DNA of 64,000 nt from Hortaea werneckii (GCA_037044905.1 JBAOKB010000132.1:1-64000), one strand, 5' to 3'. Counted from the first letter of the stretch, positions 23,478 to 34,692 are shown. The notes: generated from the letters alone by a model not told the origin. Made by a program: numbers and translations.

Positions 23478-23836
23478 TTTAGTTCGAGGAGGAGTTGTAG
23501 TCGCTGGGTTGGAGTTGATTTGGTGGGGATGACGAGAGGCTGGTTTGATGATGGGGATTGAGTCTTAATGATCTTCGAAGATAAAGATGGTCATGCTGTT
23601 GTGTGTTTGTGGGATGTTAAAGGTAGCAGAAGGAAAAGGCCAGACGTGAGTGAAGGGCTACTTATAGTTAGCAGCCGAGTGAAGCACGCTTGTGCTGCAG
23701 TGTGAGATTTAATTCATGAGACTGATTGGTCAGAAACAACATTCTCGTGCGAACGAGACTTCACTTTTTTAGTTCGCTGACACGTGATAAGCAGCCGTAG
23801 TGACACAAGCGATTTCCGTAATTCCTCGAACTACTT
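23478..23836. promoter_or_regulatory. BRCT gene promoter and trpC 3' flank
   Basis: 359 bp between two minus-strand genes. CACGTGAT at 23781-23788 lies about 50 bp beyond the trpC stop and 300 bp upstream of the BRCT gene start. Confidence 0.5.
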
Positions 23837-26224
23837 CTACTGCTGCTCCAAGCCCTTCGCTGCCGTGACAAAACTCTTGATCTTCTCGAGGTCCTGTCCG
23901 CCTTCGTGCTCTACCCCAGAGCTCACATCGACACCAATCACTCTGCTGCCTGCTACCTCCCCAAGTCCCTTCACGACACTTTGAACATTGTCCGCGTTCA
24001 AACCGCCTGCGAGTATGACTCTCAAGCCTTCATCCTTCTCCAAAAGCTCCTTCACCGCAGGTGTAGCCAGCTGCTCCCCTGTACCGCCTGCGCCAGAATC
24101 AAGAAGCGGCACGCTGTGGTAGCCGGTGGAAGTAAGTGCGGCCTGACCCGGCTTGAACGCGCGTATGACCGGCCTTGGGATCAAGTTCGCCCATTCGATA
24201 GGCTCGCTGCCGTGAAGTTGTACTATGTCCAGACCCAGAACGTCGACCTGCTCAAGGATGTATTTAAGTGGCTGGTCTTGGAAAACACCCACCAGCAAAG
24301 CACTGGTAGGGTGGCGGAGGAAGTGGGTCGTGGTGTGCTCGAAGAAGGAATGGGCCTTCGTATCAGTGCCAGGGGGGTTGAACATTGGTACTTCCTTCTG
24401 AAGCGCAGGCGTGCCAGGTGCGGGAGTTGCAGCGCCAGCTTCCACAAGCCCGGCTGGCTTCATGGTAGTATGAACGGCCTGGCTGATTTGAAGCGCGGTT
24501 TCTGTGTCGACGCATCGCTTCCTGCCCTTCACCAGGATCATGCCTATCAGGTCAGCGCCGGCTGAAATGGCAGTCTCAGCGGCAATGGCACTCCGTGTCC
24601 CGCAGACCTTGACTAGAACCTTTTTCTGCTGCTTGCTTTTCGTTACTGCTTCTCCGCCACCAAGAAGCTCGGCAATGAATTTGCTTGTTTCCTTCGCTCT
24701 CATAAGGGCCTCTCCAACCAGTACGGCGCCAACACCGTTCTCCTGGTAGGGCTTGACATCTTGTGGTCCAGAAATGCCACTCAAAGCACATAGTATCGTC
24801 TCCTTAGGCACCATCTGCATCAACCTTGTAGTCGTCTCCATGTCAACATCAAAGGTGGTCAAGTTGCGGTTGTTGACTCCGATGACTTTGCTGCCGAGCT
24901 TGACAGCCACCTCCATCTCCTCAACAGTGTTCACTTCGACCAGCGGCTCCATGCCCAGAGACTGCGAGTACTTATACAAGCGCTCCAAAGTCGATTGGTC
25001 GAGCATCTTCACGATCAAGAGCACAGTATCTGCGCCTGCGAGTCGAGCTTCAAGGATCTGATACTCTTCAAACACGAACTCCTTCCTCAGCACGGCTGGT
25101 CGATTGCTCATGCCGTCCAGTGCCTTGCGTACAGCTTTCAGGTCGTCGATGGATCCCTTGAACCATTCCGGCTCGGTCAATACAGAGATGGTGCTCGCAC
25201 CTGCCAAAGCATATGTGCGTGCCTGGGCTGGTGCGCAAGCCGACAGCGAGATGATCCCCTTTGAAGGCGAAGCACGCTTGATTTCTGCCATTAAGCTGAG
25301 CTTATAAGGTGATTGCCGCAGTCGCTCCGGAAATGATATGAGTGGTGGCGAAAGGTCAAGATCGTACGACGCCTGCAGGTCCTCGGGTCGCTGCGATGGG
25401 ATTTCCTTCTGTGCCGCTACAGCTGAGCGTCGGTGCGCGTAAATACGCTCAAGGATAGAGGTCTTCTTGTCCGCTGCGCCGCTCGCGCCGCTTGCGGCTG
25501 CCGCTCCGCCGTTAGTGGCGCTGTTGCTTTCCTTCTGTAACTTCTCGTTCTCGGCCCAGGTTCCGCCGCGCATACGCAAGAAGTTTTTGATCATGCCCCT
25601 GCCATCCTCGGTCAAAATGCTTTCAGGGTGGAACTGTACACCCTCAACAAGAAATTCCTTATGCCTCACACCCATAATGACACCTTTCCCACCGTCTGGG
25701 CCGGAGGCGATCCAGCTGCTGACCTCCAAACACTCCGGCAGCGTCGGGTGCGTACCAGCCAACGAGTGATACCTGGTCACGGGGAGATCTTGATTCAAGC
25801 CAGCGTAGACTCCCTTCCCGTCATGTCGCAGCGGTGAAGTCTTGCCGTGCAGGATCTCTCCCGTCTGCTCCACCCGACCACCAAAGACTGAGAAGATACA
25901 TTGCTCTCCCATACACACGCCGAGGACCGGGATCTTGCCGGAAAAGTACTCGATCGCGGCTTTGCTGACGCCCGAGTCCGTCTCCGGGTGGCCAGGGCCG
26001 GGAGATACTACAAGCTGGGTGGGGTTTTTGGCCTTCAGGTCATCCAGAGTGATCTTGTCGTTCCGGTAGACGGTGACAGTCGCGCCTTCAAGGACCAAGT
26101 ATTGGTATACATTCCAGGTGAAAGAGTCATAGTTGTCGATTAAAATGAGGTTGTTGGCGGTTGGAATTGGTGGCGCTGGGGAGGCATTGAATGGAGAGTG
26201 ATCCACCAGATCCGGTGCCGGCAT
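23837..26224 (-). CDS. trpC: trifunctional tryptophan biosynthesis protein (GATase / IGPS / PRAI)
   Basis: Single-exon gene of 795 residues starting at ATG 26224 ([10 protein letters not shown]); an upstream in-frame GTG is ignored. Three fused activities follow the standard order in filamentous ascomycetes. The glutamine amidotransferase of anthranilate synthase (about 25-220) has [11 protein letters not shown], the catalytic Cys in GVCMGEQ and HPES. Indole-3-glycerol-phosphate synthase (about 265-520) has [31 protein letters not shown] and LVGEALM. Phosphoribosylanthranilate isomerase (about 540-795) has [22 protein letters not shown] and [17 protein letters not shown]. It works with the separate TrpE subunit in tryptophan synthesis. 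The linker between domains 1 and 2 is Ala/Gly/Ser-rich. Confidence 0.97.
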   Translation of the reverse strand: MPAPDLVDHSPFNASPAPPIPTANNLILIDNYDSFTWNVYQYLVLEGATVTVYRNDKITLDDLKAKNPTQLVVSPGPGHPETDSGVSKAAIEYFSGKIPVLGVCMGEQCIFSVFGGRVEQTGEILHGKTSPLRHDGKGVYAGLNQDLPVTRYHSLAGTHPTLPECLEVSSWIASGPDGGKGVIMGVRHKEFLVEGVQFHPESILTEDGRGMIKNFLRMRGGTWAENEKLQKESNSATNGGAAAASGASGAADKKTSILERIYAHRRSAVAAQKEIPSQRPEDLQASYDLDLSPPLISFPERLRQSPYKLSLMAEIKRASPSKGIISLSACAPAQARTYALAGASTISVLTEPEWFKGSIDDLKAVRKALDGMSNRPAVLRKEFVFEEYQILEARLAGADTVLLIVKMLDQSTLERLYKYSQSLGMEPLVEVNTVEEMEVAVKLGSKVIGVNNRNLTTFDVDMETTTRLMQMVPKETILCALSGISGPQDVKPYQENGVGAVLVGEALMRAKETSKFIAELLGGGEAVTKSKQQKKVLVKVCGTRSAIAAETAISAGADLIGMILVKGRKRCVDTETALQISQAVHTTMKPAGLVEAGAATPAPGTPALQKEVPMFNPPGTDTKAHSFFEHTTTHFLRHPTSALLVGVFQDQPLKYILEQVDVLGLDIVQLHGSEPIEWANLIPRPVIRAFKPGQAALTSTGYHSVPLLDSGAGGTGEQLATPAVKELLEKDEGLRVILAGGLNADNVQSVVKGLGEVAGSRVIGVDVSSGVEHEGGQDLEKIKSFVTAAKGLEQQ

Positions 26225-27027
26225 GATGCAAGTCACTTATTCGCAACAGGCGAATTTATTAAAAAAACCCAGTTCCAATGTGCAATGTGATTGTTCACAC
26301 TGTAATGTACCTCTCAGTCATTCTTCCCGGAGAAAGTTAGAGAAGCTCTGACCAGCGGCCAGGTCAAGTCTAAGTCGCGCCGAATTGTGTCCGATATTTC
26401 CGCCTGTGAATTCATTGCCCCCAACCGCCCAGCGTCTGGCTGCGTGCCTTCTCCTTTCGCAAACACCTCAAACACAGCTAAATCCTTAAGAAAAAAAGAA
26501 GGGAGAAAAAATTCTGAAGTGTCCGTGGCCAACATAGTTGCATGCATCTATTGACCAGGGAGAAAGAGAATCATGTCGTATCCGGCGCAATGCATCGCGC
26601 CGCCACTTTTGCGAAAGAAGCAACGGCTTTACAAGGTTAATTCTACAAAGACTCAGAGTCTGATGCTTGATCAATGCTGAAAGGGTTGAAAAGTGCCCCG
26701 AGCCTTCCGATAGAGCACTTTGGTGATGCCGACCGCCTGCTGTCTTAACAGATGATTCAGCTCCAAGATTCTGAGCCACCATACGAATAACGTCCCGGAT
26801 GCGCCATTCCCTGTACAGATTGACCGCAATTTGACGCAGAGACGGCCAAGCACCATGACTCCACTCACGCGTCTTTTTCTTGCTCTCAAAAGAAAGCGGT
26901 AGTAATAATTTTGGGATCATGCTACCCCTGATACAGTACATGCTCTCTCGAATGCCACCACAATACCATCAAGGTAAGCCCGACACTGCCCATACTCATA
27001 CAATTTTCGAACCTTTCAGCCTGAGCC
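26225..27027. other. trpC promoter and flank of 27-kb gene
   Basis: 803 bp upstream of trpC and downstream of the next minus-strand gene. An open frame of 151 codons (26486-26941, minus) starts with ATG but shows no recognisable domain or clear coding pattern; I leave it uncalled. Confidence 0.4.
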
Positions 27028-27621
27028 TTACAAGCCCTTACCGCCTCGCTCATCCTGCATACCAATCACAACATCCGGCGCCTCAGGGAACTCCTCCTTC
27101 GCACGCTTCGTACTATTCCTCTCATCCTTCTCGCGCGTGGCCTGACCGCCAGTATTCTGAGCGCGGGATCTGGAAAAAGACGCATAGGTCAGCTCATACT
27201 CATCGTTCTCAGGACCCTGAGAGTCGCTGTAGCGCTGTCTCCAAGCCTCGTCCCCCGACCGGAGGCTGAGGTAGGGAAAGCTCCGCCACTCTTCTGTCTC
27301 CTGCTTGCTTCTATGCTCAGATTGCTGGGCGACGTACGCTCTCCCGCCCATACTCTGTTCACTCTGGACATTGGGATCTCCCTTCACGCCCTTGTCCAAA
27401 GCATGTTCCCTACTACCACCAACCTTGTCTCCGGACATAGGACCCTGCTGTGTGCCTTTCGTGCTGGTGACGTGACCATTGCCAGTGTCGGCGCGACATC
27501 TTGAGGAGTTGGCGAATGCTCGTCGACTTAGGTTTGTTCTTGAGACTGGTGCATGGCGGAAGGTCGATGAGGTAGCTAGACGACGGTAGAACGTCAAGAA
27601 TTCGGTAGGTGAAGATGCCAT
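27028..27621 (-). CDS. small conserved fungal protein, probably mitochondrial, unknown function
   Basis: ATG at 27621. Read without splicing the frame gives 197 residues. A well-formed intron 27337-27170 (GTACGT donor, GAGCTGACC branch, TTTTTCCAG acceptor, 168 nt, multiple of three, stop-free) suggests the real product is 141 residues (exons 27621-27338 and 27169-27028). The N-terminus is Arg/Ser-rich and lacks acidic residues for the first 40 positions apart from one Glu, as expected of a mitochondrial presequence. The middle is hydrophilic (GVKGDPNVQSEQS). The C-terminus EEFPEAPDVVIGMQDERGGKG is a conserved-looking tail seen, from memory, in small uncharacterised fungal proteins. Function unknown. 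Confidence 0.6.
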   Translation of the reverse strand: MASSPTEFLTFYRRLATSSTFRHAPVSRTNLSRRAFANSSRCRADTGNGHVTSTKGTQQGPMSGDKVGGSREHALDKGVKGDPNVQSEQSMGGRAYVAQQSEHRSKQETEEWRSFPYLSLRSGDEAWRQRYSDSQGPENDEYELTYASFSRSRAQNTGGQATREKDERNSTKRAKEEFPEAPDVVIGMQDERGGKGL

Positions 27622-27902
27622 GTTTGCGAAATTTCCCTAGTACTGCTGGTTTTTTCGAAAGGTTGCAGCGCTTGATGTGAAGGAGGAGGGCTTGTTTACC
27701 AATCGAATGTGCTCACTTTCAATGACGCTCGATCATACTGCGTCATTGATCGATGAAGATCGCGGGGGCGGGCGTACCCGCTTCGGCTATCGTGCAGTGA
27801 ATTTCGGCTCTCAGGTGTCACTGACCGGCTTTCACATGACAGATGCATTTCTAGTACACACCGTCTTCACGACAACCACTCCTGCAGTGTCTACGAAGCA
27901 AT
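27622..27902. promoter_or_regulatory. divergent promoter, 27-kb gene / PCC1
   Basis: 281 bp between the start codons of two divergent genes. No clear motif beyond general GC-rich sequence. Confidence 0.5.
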
Positions 27903-28486
27903 ATGTCCGAGCAAGACTTTCCCTGCACACTGTACGCTCTCCATCACATCAGCCCCAAAGGCTACCGCAACCGTGTTTGGTCACAGGTAGGTTGACATGA
28001 AGAGGTAGGACCCTGCACATTCCCTTTCCCACCCACCGTCTCGCCCAGTCCGCCCTCCGCACCCTTCAGATTGACGAAGAGCTGTCCCCGCTCGTGAAAA
28101 GATCCTTCAGCCTCGTAGCTGCTACCCCTGACAGCTCGACCGCTGTGCAGCATGATCCGTACCGCGCGAGCCTAGTCACCAACGCTGCACCTGCGGAACC
28201 AATGCAGGACCCTTCAGCCTCGAAGGATCATGCGGGTGAGAAGTCCAACATCACCGACGGTGGCAAAGGCAACGACGCCGACGACACAGCGAGGGTGCTA
28301 AAGGTCGATTACAAAGCCTCCACCAACCGAATGCTCCGAGTCGCGGTGAACGGCTTCTTTGAGTCACTAGGTGTGGTCATACAAGTCATGGAGGAGCTGG
28401 ATGTCGATGTTCTACAAGCTAAGGGATTGGAAGGATTGGAGGGCGTGCAGGGCGTAGAGCAGGGAATGGTCGGCAGTACGGCTTGA
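27903..28486 (+). CDS. PCC1: EKC/KEOPS complex subunit Pcc1
   Basis: Pcc1 is the dimerisation subunit of KEOPS, needed for the t6A modification of ANN-decoding tRNAs and for telomere and transcription functions. Two exons: 27903-27931 (29 nt, MSEQDFPCT plus two bases) and 28009-28486, with donor GTACGC and acceptor GTAG, giving 168 residues. The joined sequence reads LTLHIPFPTHRLAQSALRTL, then IDEELSPLVKRSFSL, and later VLKVDYKASTNRMLRVAVNG, FFESLGVVIQVMEELDVDVL, the Pcc1 signature. Between the two halves there is an insertion of about 60 residues that is disordered and rich in Asp, Ala and Ser, longer than in yeast (88 residues total). The tiny first exon hides the true start. Confidence 0.9.
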
Positions 28487-29219
28487 AGACGGTGCCTTCT
28501 CCAAAGGATGCGCATCTGCAGACTCCTACCAGCGAAAGATGTTTTGCACGATATGTGAGGGGAATATGAGACACTCTGAAGCCAAGATAGGCGCCGCGAC
28601 AGCGTGTCTGCGATGCCTGATACCTCGACGACGAGACTGGGCAGAGGTGTTGACATCTTCAGAAGCGAGGTGGGAAATGAGATACGGCTGCTTGGTCATC
28701 CACTACAGTAGCAAATTCTCGCTTCCGTAGGGGCGATACTGGGGATGCCAGGAAACTATTTCTGCGACATCGGCATTTGGTAAAGCCTCATCGTCAATGG
28801 CCTTCCAAATTAGGGTTAGCGTGGCCTTCGGCAAGTGATGTCAGTAATAGAGAAGTACAACCTCATCTTCTGCCTTCGGACTCTCACCGACGAAGACAAA
28901 GCGCTGGTAGGAACTACACGATTGAGAATGGATATTGACGTATGTCCATGACAATTACCATTCAATTTGGCACCAATTCGATCATGATAGAATAGTTAGG
29001 ACCTGAGATAAGGCGTTAGTCATTGCAATTCTTTTGAGCACCAGATCGTCTTATCAGCTAGGCCAAGGGAATGGTATGTCATGATGCTTCTTGGTGAGGT
29101 CCACTCGAACAGGGAAGGTCAATTTGTTCGCCCATAAAGCTACGTCCTCTCGGACTCTACTACCAAAGCCCGTTTCTTCAGCACTGCCAGAACCGAATCC
29201 CGAATACTGCAAACCAAAG
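28487..29219. other. spacer upstream of amidase
   Basis: 733 bp between tandem genes. No gene, tRNA or repeat recognised; presumed PCC1 3' flank and amidase promoter. Confidence 0.4.
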
Positions 29220-30878
29220 ATGAAGGCAACTGCTTTGGCCTGTACGGCAGCTACGCTAGGACTTGCAACCGCGTCTTTCGATGCGAGAGAGGCGACTATT
29301 GCATCGACACATCATGGCCTTTACACAGGGTTGACCACCTGTCGCGAAGTGGTCTCGTCCTTCCTTTCGCGTATCGAGGCTCTAAACAATCAAACCAATG
29401 CAATCCTTGCGTTGGATCCTAACGCACTGAAGACGGCAGATGCAATGGATGCTCGTCTCCAAGCAAACAATGCATCAGGATATGGGCCGCTGTTCTGCAT
29501 TCCGACTTTGCTGAAAGACAATTGGGATACATCTGATATGCCCACTACTGGCGCCAACGTCTATCTGAATCAAAGTCAACCGACTGAAGATGCACCCGCC
29601 ACTGCAGCTCTACGAAAGGCAGAGGCAATTATCATTGGCAAGGCGAATTTGCATGAACTTGCCCTTGAGGGGCTTACCGTGTCTTCTCTGGGAGGGCAGA
29701 CTGTAAATCCCTACGACAGCACAAGGACCCCCGGCGGCTCTTCTGGAGGGACAGGTGCGGCCGTAGCTGCCAGTTTTGCTGTATGGGGCACAGGGACGGA
29801 TACTGTGAACTCTCTTCGCAGTCCCGCCAGTGCGAATAGTCTGTTCTCATGCCGTCCGACGAGAGGCTTGATCAGCCGTGCAGGAATCATCCCTATCAGT
29901 TACACGCAAGACGCTATAGGACCTATTGCAAGGTGTGTTGAAGACGTGGCAACAGCTTTGACAGTTATGGCGGAAGTAGGCTATGATGAAGACGATAACA
30001 CGACTGCGCTTGTGCCAGCAGGTATTCGCAAAACGGATTACGCGGCCGGCCTCACGCAGGGAAGCCTTAAAGGCCTACGCCTAGGATTGATTGAGGGCTT
30101 CTTTAACCGCACGAATTCCTCTGAGACTACTCCGGTGAATGAAGCGATGGCAAATATGACAGCCAAGCTCCGAAGTGCGGGTGCCACAATAGTACCAATC
30201 ACGGACAGTCTCTACAACGCAAGCGCAATAGCCGCCGACCTCGACACCCAGCGCTACGAGTTCCGGCAGCTCATGAACCAATACCTCCAGCGTCCCTCGC
30301 TCTCCGGTCCACATCCGGAAACACTAGAGGAGCTCTACGCCACGCCTCCAGGAAAATTCCTCGTCATACCATCCGAGTACGAATACATTAACACGGCCCT
30401 GGTCTCCTCAACCTCAAACGAGAGCTGGGAAAGGAAACCCTCCTACGCTACAGTACAAAGCGGCATCCAGAACCTCACTCTAGCTCTACAGGAAACCTTC
30501 TCCGCCAATAACCTCGACGCGATGATCTACCCGGAACAGAAAAACCTCGTCGTCCCCGTCGGATCACCAAGCCAGAGCGGCCGCAACGGGATTCTAGCCG
30601 CCTTGACGGGGAGTCCTGTCGTCACTGTACCCGCGGGGTTTTCTGAAGCCACAGAGACAGCACCGGAGGGTGTCCCGATCGGGATGGAGATTCTAGGACG
30701 GCCGTGGACGGAGGAGAAACTTCTGCAGATTGCTTTTGAGATTCAGGGGTTGGGAAGGGTACGGAAGACGCCTAGTTGGGCGAAGGAGATGGTTGATGTG
30801 AGGGAGTATAGTGAAGTGCCGGATGTGACGCCGAATACACAAAATATACCTGATGCGTATCCTTTGGGGACGTTGTGA
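29220..30878 (+). CDS. secreted amidase-signature family hydrolase
   Basis: Single-exon gene; the first sensible ATG is at 29220, giving 552 residues beginning with a signal peptide (MKATALACTAATLGLATASF). The amidase-signature catalytic triad is visible: Lys in CIPTLLKDNWDT, the cis-Ser in TPGGSSGGTGAAVAAS and the nucleophile Ser in GTDTVNSLRSPAS. The last is usually GTDTGGSIRxPA, so the double Gly before the Ser is replaced by Val-Asn. Later blocks (GLISRAGIIPISYTQDAIGPIARCVED and PEGVPIGMEILGRPWTEEKLLQIA) are standard. Several N-glycosylation sequons agree with secretion. Substrate unknown; such enzymes hydrolyse amides of aliphatic or aromatic acids. It lies tail to tail with an MFS permease, 203 bp apart. 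Confidence 0.9.
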   Translation: MKATALACTAATLGLATASFDAREATIASTHHGLYTGLTTCREVVSSFLSRIEALNNQTNAILALDPNALKTADAMDARLQANNASGYGPLFCIPTLLKDNWDTSDMPTTGANVYLNQSQPTEDAPATAALRKAEAIIIGKANLHELALEGLTVSSLGGQTVNPYDSTRTPGGSSGGTGAAVAASFAVWGTGTDTVNSLRSPASANSLFSCRPTRGLISRAGIIPISYTQDAIGPIARCVEDVATALTVMAEVGYDEDDNTTALVPAGIRKTDYAAGLTQGSLKGLRLGLIEGFFNRTNSSETTPVNEAMANMTAKLRSAGATIVPITDSLYNASAIAADLDTQRYEFRQLMNQYLQRPSLSGPHPETLEELYATPPGKFLVIPSEYEYINTALVSSTSNESWERKPSYATVQSGIQNLTLALQETFSANNLDAMIYPEQKNLVVPVGSPSQSGRNGILAALTGSPVVTVPAGFSEATETAPEGVPIGMEILGRPWTEEKLLQIAFEIQGLGRVRKTPSWAKEMVDVREYSEVPDVTPNTQNIPDAYPLGTL

Positions 30879-31081
30879 GAAAGATACGATTATTCACGCC
30901 CATGCTCCAGATAGCGCTAGGTGCTAAACTGATGTCACACCATGAAAAGTCTCAGGACGAGGAAGGGGCTCGACTGTAACTCCGCATCGTGCTTTGGATA
31001 TTCACTGAGGCTGAGTGGAGGAGTATTTGAACAATTCCAAAGTCGGGATCAATTAATGTCTGAGTGACTATTACAGCTTCT

Positions 31082-32840
31082 TCATGCGACCTCAACCCGA
31101 GCGCTACCGCCGCTCTTCTCCCCCTTTTCTGAGTCACCATCCTCCAAGGCCTTGGAAGTGTAGTCCATCTCTGGCTCTTCAAAACCAAACAGTGCAGATA
31201 TCTGATCGAAACGGAGTCCCTTGGTCTCATGGATGAAGAAGTATGCGTAAATGCTTGCTCCGATGAGCATGCTTGCGAAAAAGATGTATACGCCGTAGCC
31301 CATACCTACGAATAGTCAGTATATATCCAAGAATTTATTCGTGAAGCAACTTACTCGTATACATTGAAGGCAGTGCCTTCGTCACAACATAAGTCCACAA
31401 CCAGACACTCATGCCTGCCCATGGACCGGAGATACTGCGCAGCGAAGATGGGAAGATCTCTGCGGATATAATCCAGGGCAAGCCGTTCGCGCCGAAGGAC
31501 CATGTAGCACCAAAGATCATAATGGCAGCTGTGGCAGCTTTGCCGCCTGCAACAGTGCTGGCGCTCATGGGACCATCAGTGGTCGGATTCCCGACGGCGA
31601 TGTAACCTGCGAGATACTGGAGTTGACGTCAGCATTCATTCTCGTTGTGCGTTGACGTGTTGGCCTATGACTCACATATTGGCATACTGCGCAGCATAGA
31701 GAAGAGCAAATCCATGGCCACTTTCTGCCGAACGAATCCACGAAGAATGTGAAGAAAATCACACTGCCTCCGGCTTTAATCAGACCGTACACACCAGTCC
31801 ACAATGTCACGTCGGTAAGGCCGATCGACTTGAAGATGGTTGGGCTGTAGTAGTTGATAGCCGCAGCCCCAGACCAGCCTTGCCACATGAACATGAGGAA
31901 GACCAAAGCGAATCGGTTCCTCATGCCCTTCATGAGCGATTCCCTCAGAGCTCCCTTCAAAAAGGCTGCGAATGTGGGCCTTTCGCCTGCGGTGACTGCT
32001 CGCTCATGTTGTATCTGGCCTCTTACAAATGCGACATCTTCTGCGATGTAGTGGTGATCGATCGGGAGATTGCGATAGTAGCCGTACACGTCGAGGGCTT
32101 CAGCGTCGCGACCTTTCTTGAGCAGCCAGATGGGTGATTCTCGCAAAAAGGGGATGCCGATAGCCAAGAGTCCGGCTGGAATCAATTGCACACCCATGGG
32201 AATGCGCCAGGCCATGCTCGCTTCAGACGAGATGTTGTGGACAATGCCATAGTCTATTTGGTGAAATTAGCGGTCGTCTTCACAGTCGAAACTTCTCAAT
32301 GGACCTACTAATCCAGAACCCAATAACGGCACCAATCTGATACGAAGACTCGAAAAAGCCCGTCAGTCTTCCACGAATCGCTGGTGGACTTATCTCTGCT
32401 ACATATATCGGGCAAACGGCAGCTATGCCGCCGACGCCTAGACCTGTGAGAAGGCGTCCCGCATAGAGCACGCCCAGTTTCCCGCTCGCAGCGGTGCATA
32501 GGACAGCACCAACGATAAATATTGCGTCGGAGATGATGACCGTCATCTTTCTGCCAAGCAGTTCCAAGGAGAAGAACATGAACAGAGCGCCGAAGAAGCC
32601 ACCGGCTGAGTAGATGCTGGTGAGGTTTGAGCTGACAGCATCCTGATCTGAAGTCGTCATCTGATCGAGGCCGAAGTCACGCTCGAAAGAGTCCTGTGTG
32701 ATTGTTGTTCCGATGAAGGCCGAATCGTAGCCATAAGCCATCACGCCCAAGGAGATAAGTATAGCCGACGTGTAGACCTTCCAGTTGTATACTTCCGCCG
32801 GCGTAGGGCGATCCTCTTTCGCCTTTGCAAAGCCCGTCAT
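31082..32840 (-). CDS. MFS sugar-porter family permease (quinate/sugar-acid type)
   Basis: Four exons, 32840-32309, 32253-31676, 31616-31355 and 31305-31082, give 531 residues. All junctions are in phase; the third exon begins TATCTCGCAGGTTAC because the CCAG, not the later GCAG, keeps the frame. Sugar-porter motifs are present: DRPTPAEVYNWKVYTSA and GYDSAFIGTT near the N-terminus, GRK after helix 2, GRLLTGLGVGG, PIYVAEISPPAIRGRLTGF, PESPIWLL-like RESPIWLLKKGR, QGWSGAAAINYYSP, and HETKGL at the end. The DRPTP N-terminus and YDSAFIGTT are typical of quinate permease (QutD) and related acid-sugar transporters. The C-terminus is acidic. It is divergent from the aldolase gene through 727 bp, suggesting uptake of that pathway's substrate. 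Confidence 0.9.
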
Positions 32841-33567
32841 GGTGGGCGTTCTTGTCTGTCAATATGTCGTCTGTCGTTTACTGGAATGTCCTCATGAGAT
32901 GAAGAAGTACTGCAAAGCAACTGAGAATGTAGAGGGTAGTGAAAGACTCTGATTTATATCTCTGAGGAGCTCGGCGAGGTCTATGCAAGTCTACAAGCCA
33001 GGTTAGGACCGCTCGTCTCGGGAAATGGGGCGATCCTGCGGAGCGCCCATATGGGCACGAGGGAGCAAGGATGTTCTCCGCTGTGGAGAAAATCAGACTC
33101 GCGGAGTAAAAGTTGGAGAGCAAAACTCCACGGAGGGTTTGTCGGCATCGTGTCTACAGAAGCTTTTGGATCTTACAGCCGGCTTGACGAATCGCAGCGA
33201 GCGCTGTTGCGAGAACACACGAGCGATGGCTCGCAAGAGGAAAGGTCTCATCGCGTCGGGTCGCTTCGCGTCGGCAGACAAGCTTTAGCTCAGGCGACCA
33301 AGTTTCGCCGAGGATTGGCCTTATATCATGAACCGACAGTGTGGGTGCTTGTAGTAGGCGTATCGCTTCCTTGACTTGTCGGATCGCTAGACAATTTGGT
33401 CGGCATGCATGCGGCGAACGGTGTGGATACATCAGATAATGCGTAGTCAGTGTGGCACCAAAGGCCGAGGTGCTGCTGTTCAAATAGCAGTGATGGTCCC
33501 AAAAACGTAGCTTCCAACTCTTCATCTTTTCCCGACAACAACACCTCACTACACATACAACTTCACG
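32841..33567. promoter_or_regulatory. divergent promoter, permease / aldolase
   Basis: 727 bp shared upstream region. It holds a CCG-N7-CGG inverted pair at 33009-33021, a form bound by Zn2Cys6 regulators, and a perfect 12-bp palindrome GCCCATATGGGC at 33045-33056. A Zn2Cys6 gene lies just beyond the aldolase, so regulation from these sites is plausible but unproven. Confidence 0.5.
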
Positions 33568-34627
33568 ATGCCTTCGAACGAACATGGTGTATCGACAGTC
33601 AGAGACTCTACGTCTCACTCTTTCCCGCCGGGTATTCACGTGCCCTCATTGACATTCTTCGACTCCTCGCACCGACAAGAGATAGACTGGGAAACACAGA
33701 GCAAGCATTTCGACTTCCTCATCCGGTCCGGAATTCACGGAGTTGTATTGGCTGGCACAAACGGCGAAGCAATCGCTCTCAGTAGACCAGAGAAGGCGGC
33801 GCTTGTACGTCGGACGAGGGAAGTGGCGCAGGCTGCAGGCAAGCCTCAGCTACCGATCACTCTTGGTACGAGCGGTACTAGCACAAGAGATGTCATCGAC
33901 GATTGCATTGCAGGCAAAGAAGCTGGCGCCGATTTCGTACTTGTCCTGGTGCCTAGCTTCTTCCACTTCGCCATGTCTAAGGACGCAATCTGCGAGTTCT
34001 TCGAGGAGGTGGGTGACCAAAGCCCAGTACCTGTGCTGATATACAACTTTCCGGGAGTTGCGGCGGGTCTCAATGTGGATTCCTCGATGTTGGACCGCCT
34101 TGCTAAACACCCTAACATTGCTGGAGTTAAGGTAAGCCCTTGAGTAATCCATAGGCTGAGCCACACGAAGAGTATTGCTAACATCTGGTTTGAAGCTTAC
34201 TTGCGGCGGCATAGCAAAGGTAACTCGACTCTCGGCAACTTATGCGTCATCACAGTTCTGCGCCTTGGCCGGCCAAAGTGATTGGCTCGTACCTGCTCTA
34301 TCGGTCGGCGGTACAGGCTGTGTGACGGGCGTTGGCAACCTGTATCCCAAGGTTTGTCTTGCCATCTATGACCTGTACTTGGCAGGCGATGTTGAGATGG
34401 CGCAAAAGCTGCAGTACAAGCTGGGAACGGCAGAGCTCGGATTTGGAGACGGTGGCATCAATGGGACAAAATGGATCGTTGGTGAACTGCTAGGATATCC
34501 TGAAGATTCGCGAGATTGCCGGAGACCTTACCCACGATTCACCGACAAAGAGAAGCAGAAGTGGATATCTGACCAAGTCAGAACCATCGAGGCCGATGAA
34601 CACCGCCTGCGCAAGCTAGACCGTTAA
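33568..34627 (+). CDS. dihydrodipicolinate synthase-family aldolase
   Basis: Two exons, 33568-34131 and 34196-34627 (donor GTAAGC, branch GCTAAC, acceptor GAAG), give 331 residues. This is a class I aldolase of the DHDPS/N-acetylneuraminate lyase/HOGA family. GVVLAGTNGEAIALS is the substrate-loop GTTGE-type motif, the YNFPG tyrosine is the proton relay, and Lys in IAGVKLTCGG is the Schiff-base lysine. The split falls immediately after that Lys codon. A C-terminal GVGNLYPK block is also typical. Fungi make lysine by the aminoadipate route, so a biosynthetic DHDPS role is not expected. Relatives in fungi cleave 2-keto-3-deoxy sugar acids (for example in galacturonate and rhamnose catabolism) or 4-hydroxy-2-oxoglutarate. 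Which one applies is not decidable by eye. Confidence 0.9.
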
Positions 34628-34692
34628 ACGCAATGATGCAGACCAGACATGTATCACCAGAGGCGCGGTGTCTATCGCCACAAAATGGTTCT

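Noticed and set aside
26486..26941. 151-codon minus-strand ATG frame upstream of trpC
   Set aside because: No recognisable family and a large overlap with the expected trpC promoter; too weak to call.
31607..31616. Alternative acceptor GCAG for the third permease exon
   Set aside because: It would shift the frame; the upstream CCAG keeps phase and gives a sequence typical of the family.
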